From JAVBOP01 sp031550405 (GTDB taxonomy: Bacteria; Bacteroidota; Ignavibacteria; Kapaibacteriales; UBA2268), in contig JAVBOP010000148.1 of assembly GCA_031550405.1 (NCBI GenBank), positions 1 through 12,331 on the forward strand: a DNA stretch of 12,331 nucleotides, given 5' to 3'. The notes under the pieces are model-generated. The model was given only the letters and a program-made list of their open reading frames with translations. It was not told the DNA's origin and ran no database searches. The stretch's first letter is position 1. Every line of letters begins with the position of its first letter. A program made the translations under genes and the position numbers. Shown here in pieces: positions 11,353-12,331 of the stretch.

Positions 11353-12331
11353 ATGCCCAGTCATTCTACCAAAAATCCAATTAATTTATTGACTAAAATA
11401 TGGAAATTTGTCATTCCATTTAAAAAAACATTTATACTCTCTATATTTCTAAACTTCTGTTTTTCTGTATGTTCCGTTTTATCTATTGCGCTTATCAAGC
11501 CAGTTATAGAAATCATGTTCAGTACAGAATCTGTTTCCGAACTGCCTTCAATCCCTGACAATAATGCGGTAAATGCGCTTACTCAGCTTAAGGACACCTT
11601 TTTTGAACATATAGAAGATATTATTTTCACAAACAATATTTATGATACTTTGTTGCGTGTCAGTATTTTAGTTCTTTTAGTCTTTATAAGCAAAGGTATA
11701 TTTAAGTTTTTATCTAACATTGTTAATTGCAAACTCGAAGAAAATACGATTAAACATATCAGAGACACAATTTTTGAAAAAATTAATTCATTATCTATTG
11801 GTTTTTTCAATAAAAATAAACTTGGAAATTTAGTTTCAATCATCACAAATGATGTTTCTGTTGTTAATCAAACAGTAATCAATTCAATGGGAGTACTGGT
11901 TCGTGAAGCAAGCCAGATAATTTTATTTCTTATTACTCTGTTTTCAATTTCAGTTAGATTGACATTGACGACATTTTTTGCCGGTATTTTAATACTTGTC
12001 ATTGTGCGGGTTGCTGTAAAATACTTGAAACGATATGCTGCACGAATGCAGCAAGCAATGGCAAATTTCACAAGTACAATGTCGGAAATAATTTCTGGAA
12101 TGCGGGTTATAAAAGCATTTAATGCAGAAGAAAAAGCTAATAAAACATTTAAAAATGATACAAGTTATTATGTGAAATCTTCAATAAAACATACAACAAT
12201 TATATCGATTGTTCCTGTTCTAAGCGAAGTTTCTGCAATTCTTGCCCTTGTTATCGTTTTGATGCAGGGAAGCATCCTGATTAATAATCAGCAGCTTGAA
12301 TCCTCTGATTTGATGCTGTTTTTGTTTTCTG
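11353..12331 (+). CDS. MsbA-like ABC exporter, N-terminal transmembrane part (runs off the window)
   Basis: An uninterrupted frame begins at ATG 11353 (in-frame stop TAA at 11332, no earlier start) and is still open at the window edge, giving 326 complete codons. The product matches the transmembrane domain of type IV (MsbA/lipid-exporter-like) ABC exporters. Hydrophobic segments lie at about 26-56, 98-122, 178-202, 204-224 and 281-310. Two family-typical stretches are visible: the coupling-helix region FFNKNKLGNLVSIITNDV (151-168, after NSLSIG), and GMRVIKAFNAEEKA (249-262), the usual (V/I)KAFxxE segment. The soluble insert at about 57-95, between the first two segments, is longer than in E. 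coli MsbA. The ATP-binding domain should follow outside the window, so Walker motifs cannot be checked. Substrate is unknown; lipid A or another lipid/drug is typical. The DNA is much more AT-rich than nuoD or the TPR gene (14 G/C in 60 bases at 11701-11760). Confidence 0.9.
   Translation, partial: MPSHSTKNPINLLTKIWKFVIPFKKTFILSIFLNFCFSVCSVLSIALIKPVIEIMFSTESVSELPSIPDNNAVNALTQLKDTFFEHIEDIIFTNNIYDTLLRVSILVLLVFISKGIFKFLSNIVNCKLEENTIKHIRDTIFEKINSLSIGFFNKNKLGNLVSIITNDVSVVNQTVINSMGVLVREASQIILFLITLFSISVRLTLTTFFAGILILVIVRVAVKYLKRYAARMQQAMANFTSTMSEIISGMRVIKAFNAEEKANKTFKNDTSYYVKSSIKHTTIISIVPVLSEVSAILALVIVLMQGSILINNQQLESSDLMLFLFS

Noticed and set aside
11361..12071. Minus-strand frames in the right-hand 1 kb as genes
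   Set aside because: The plus strand carries one continuous ABC exporter frame across the whole stretch with clear family motifs.

Overview
The window looks like chromosomal sequence from a Gram-negative bacterium of the Bacteroidota/Chlorobiota (FCB) side of the tree. Three lines of evidence support this. Five intergenic regions carry TATATTTG, which fits the Bacteroidota-type -7 promoter element TAnnTTTG. Most starts have no Shine-Dalgarno sequence (cheW is the clear exception). Two exported beta-barrel-like proteins and a very long exported TPR protein are also typical of the group. A CheW gene and a stand-alone nuoD hint at a less common lineage, but I cannot name the organism from sequence alone.

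Layout from left to right: a bifunctional glutamate formiminotransferase-cyclodeaminase (ftcD, minus strand) ends in a clear intrinsic terminator. Divergent from it is a lone complex I subunit gene, nuoD (plus). Three minus-strand genes follow, each apparently transcribed separately: a 1045-residue exported TPR protein, tsaD (tRNA t6A synthesis), and a small outer-membrane beta-barrel-like protein whose terminator faces nuoD. An orphan cheW (plus) converges on a second minus-strand unit made of an ECF-type sigma factor followed 35 bp later by another outer-membrane beta-barrel-like protein. At the right edge, divergent from the sigma factor, an MsbA-like ABC exporter gene starts and runs out of the window with 326 codons visible; its ATP-binding domain lies outside.

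The neighbourhood is a mosaic of housekeeping and envelope genes rather than one pathway. The only likely functional unit is the sigma factor plus its downstream outer-membrane protein. I see no CRISPR array, tRNA, rRNA, transposase, phage gene or recognisable defence system.

The most unusual feature is a short dispersed palindrome of about 24 bp, with arms ATTTATGAATA and TATTCATAAAT around a 2-nt centre. It lies at or between gene boundaries six times, plus one half-copy that supplies the start codon of the TPR gene. Three copies match the classical 18-bp ArgR operator consensus exactly. Whether this is an operator family or a dispersed intergenic repeat cannot be settled from this window.
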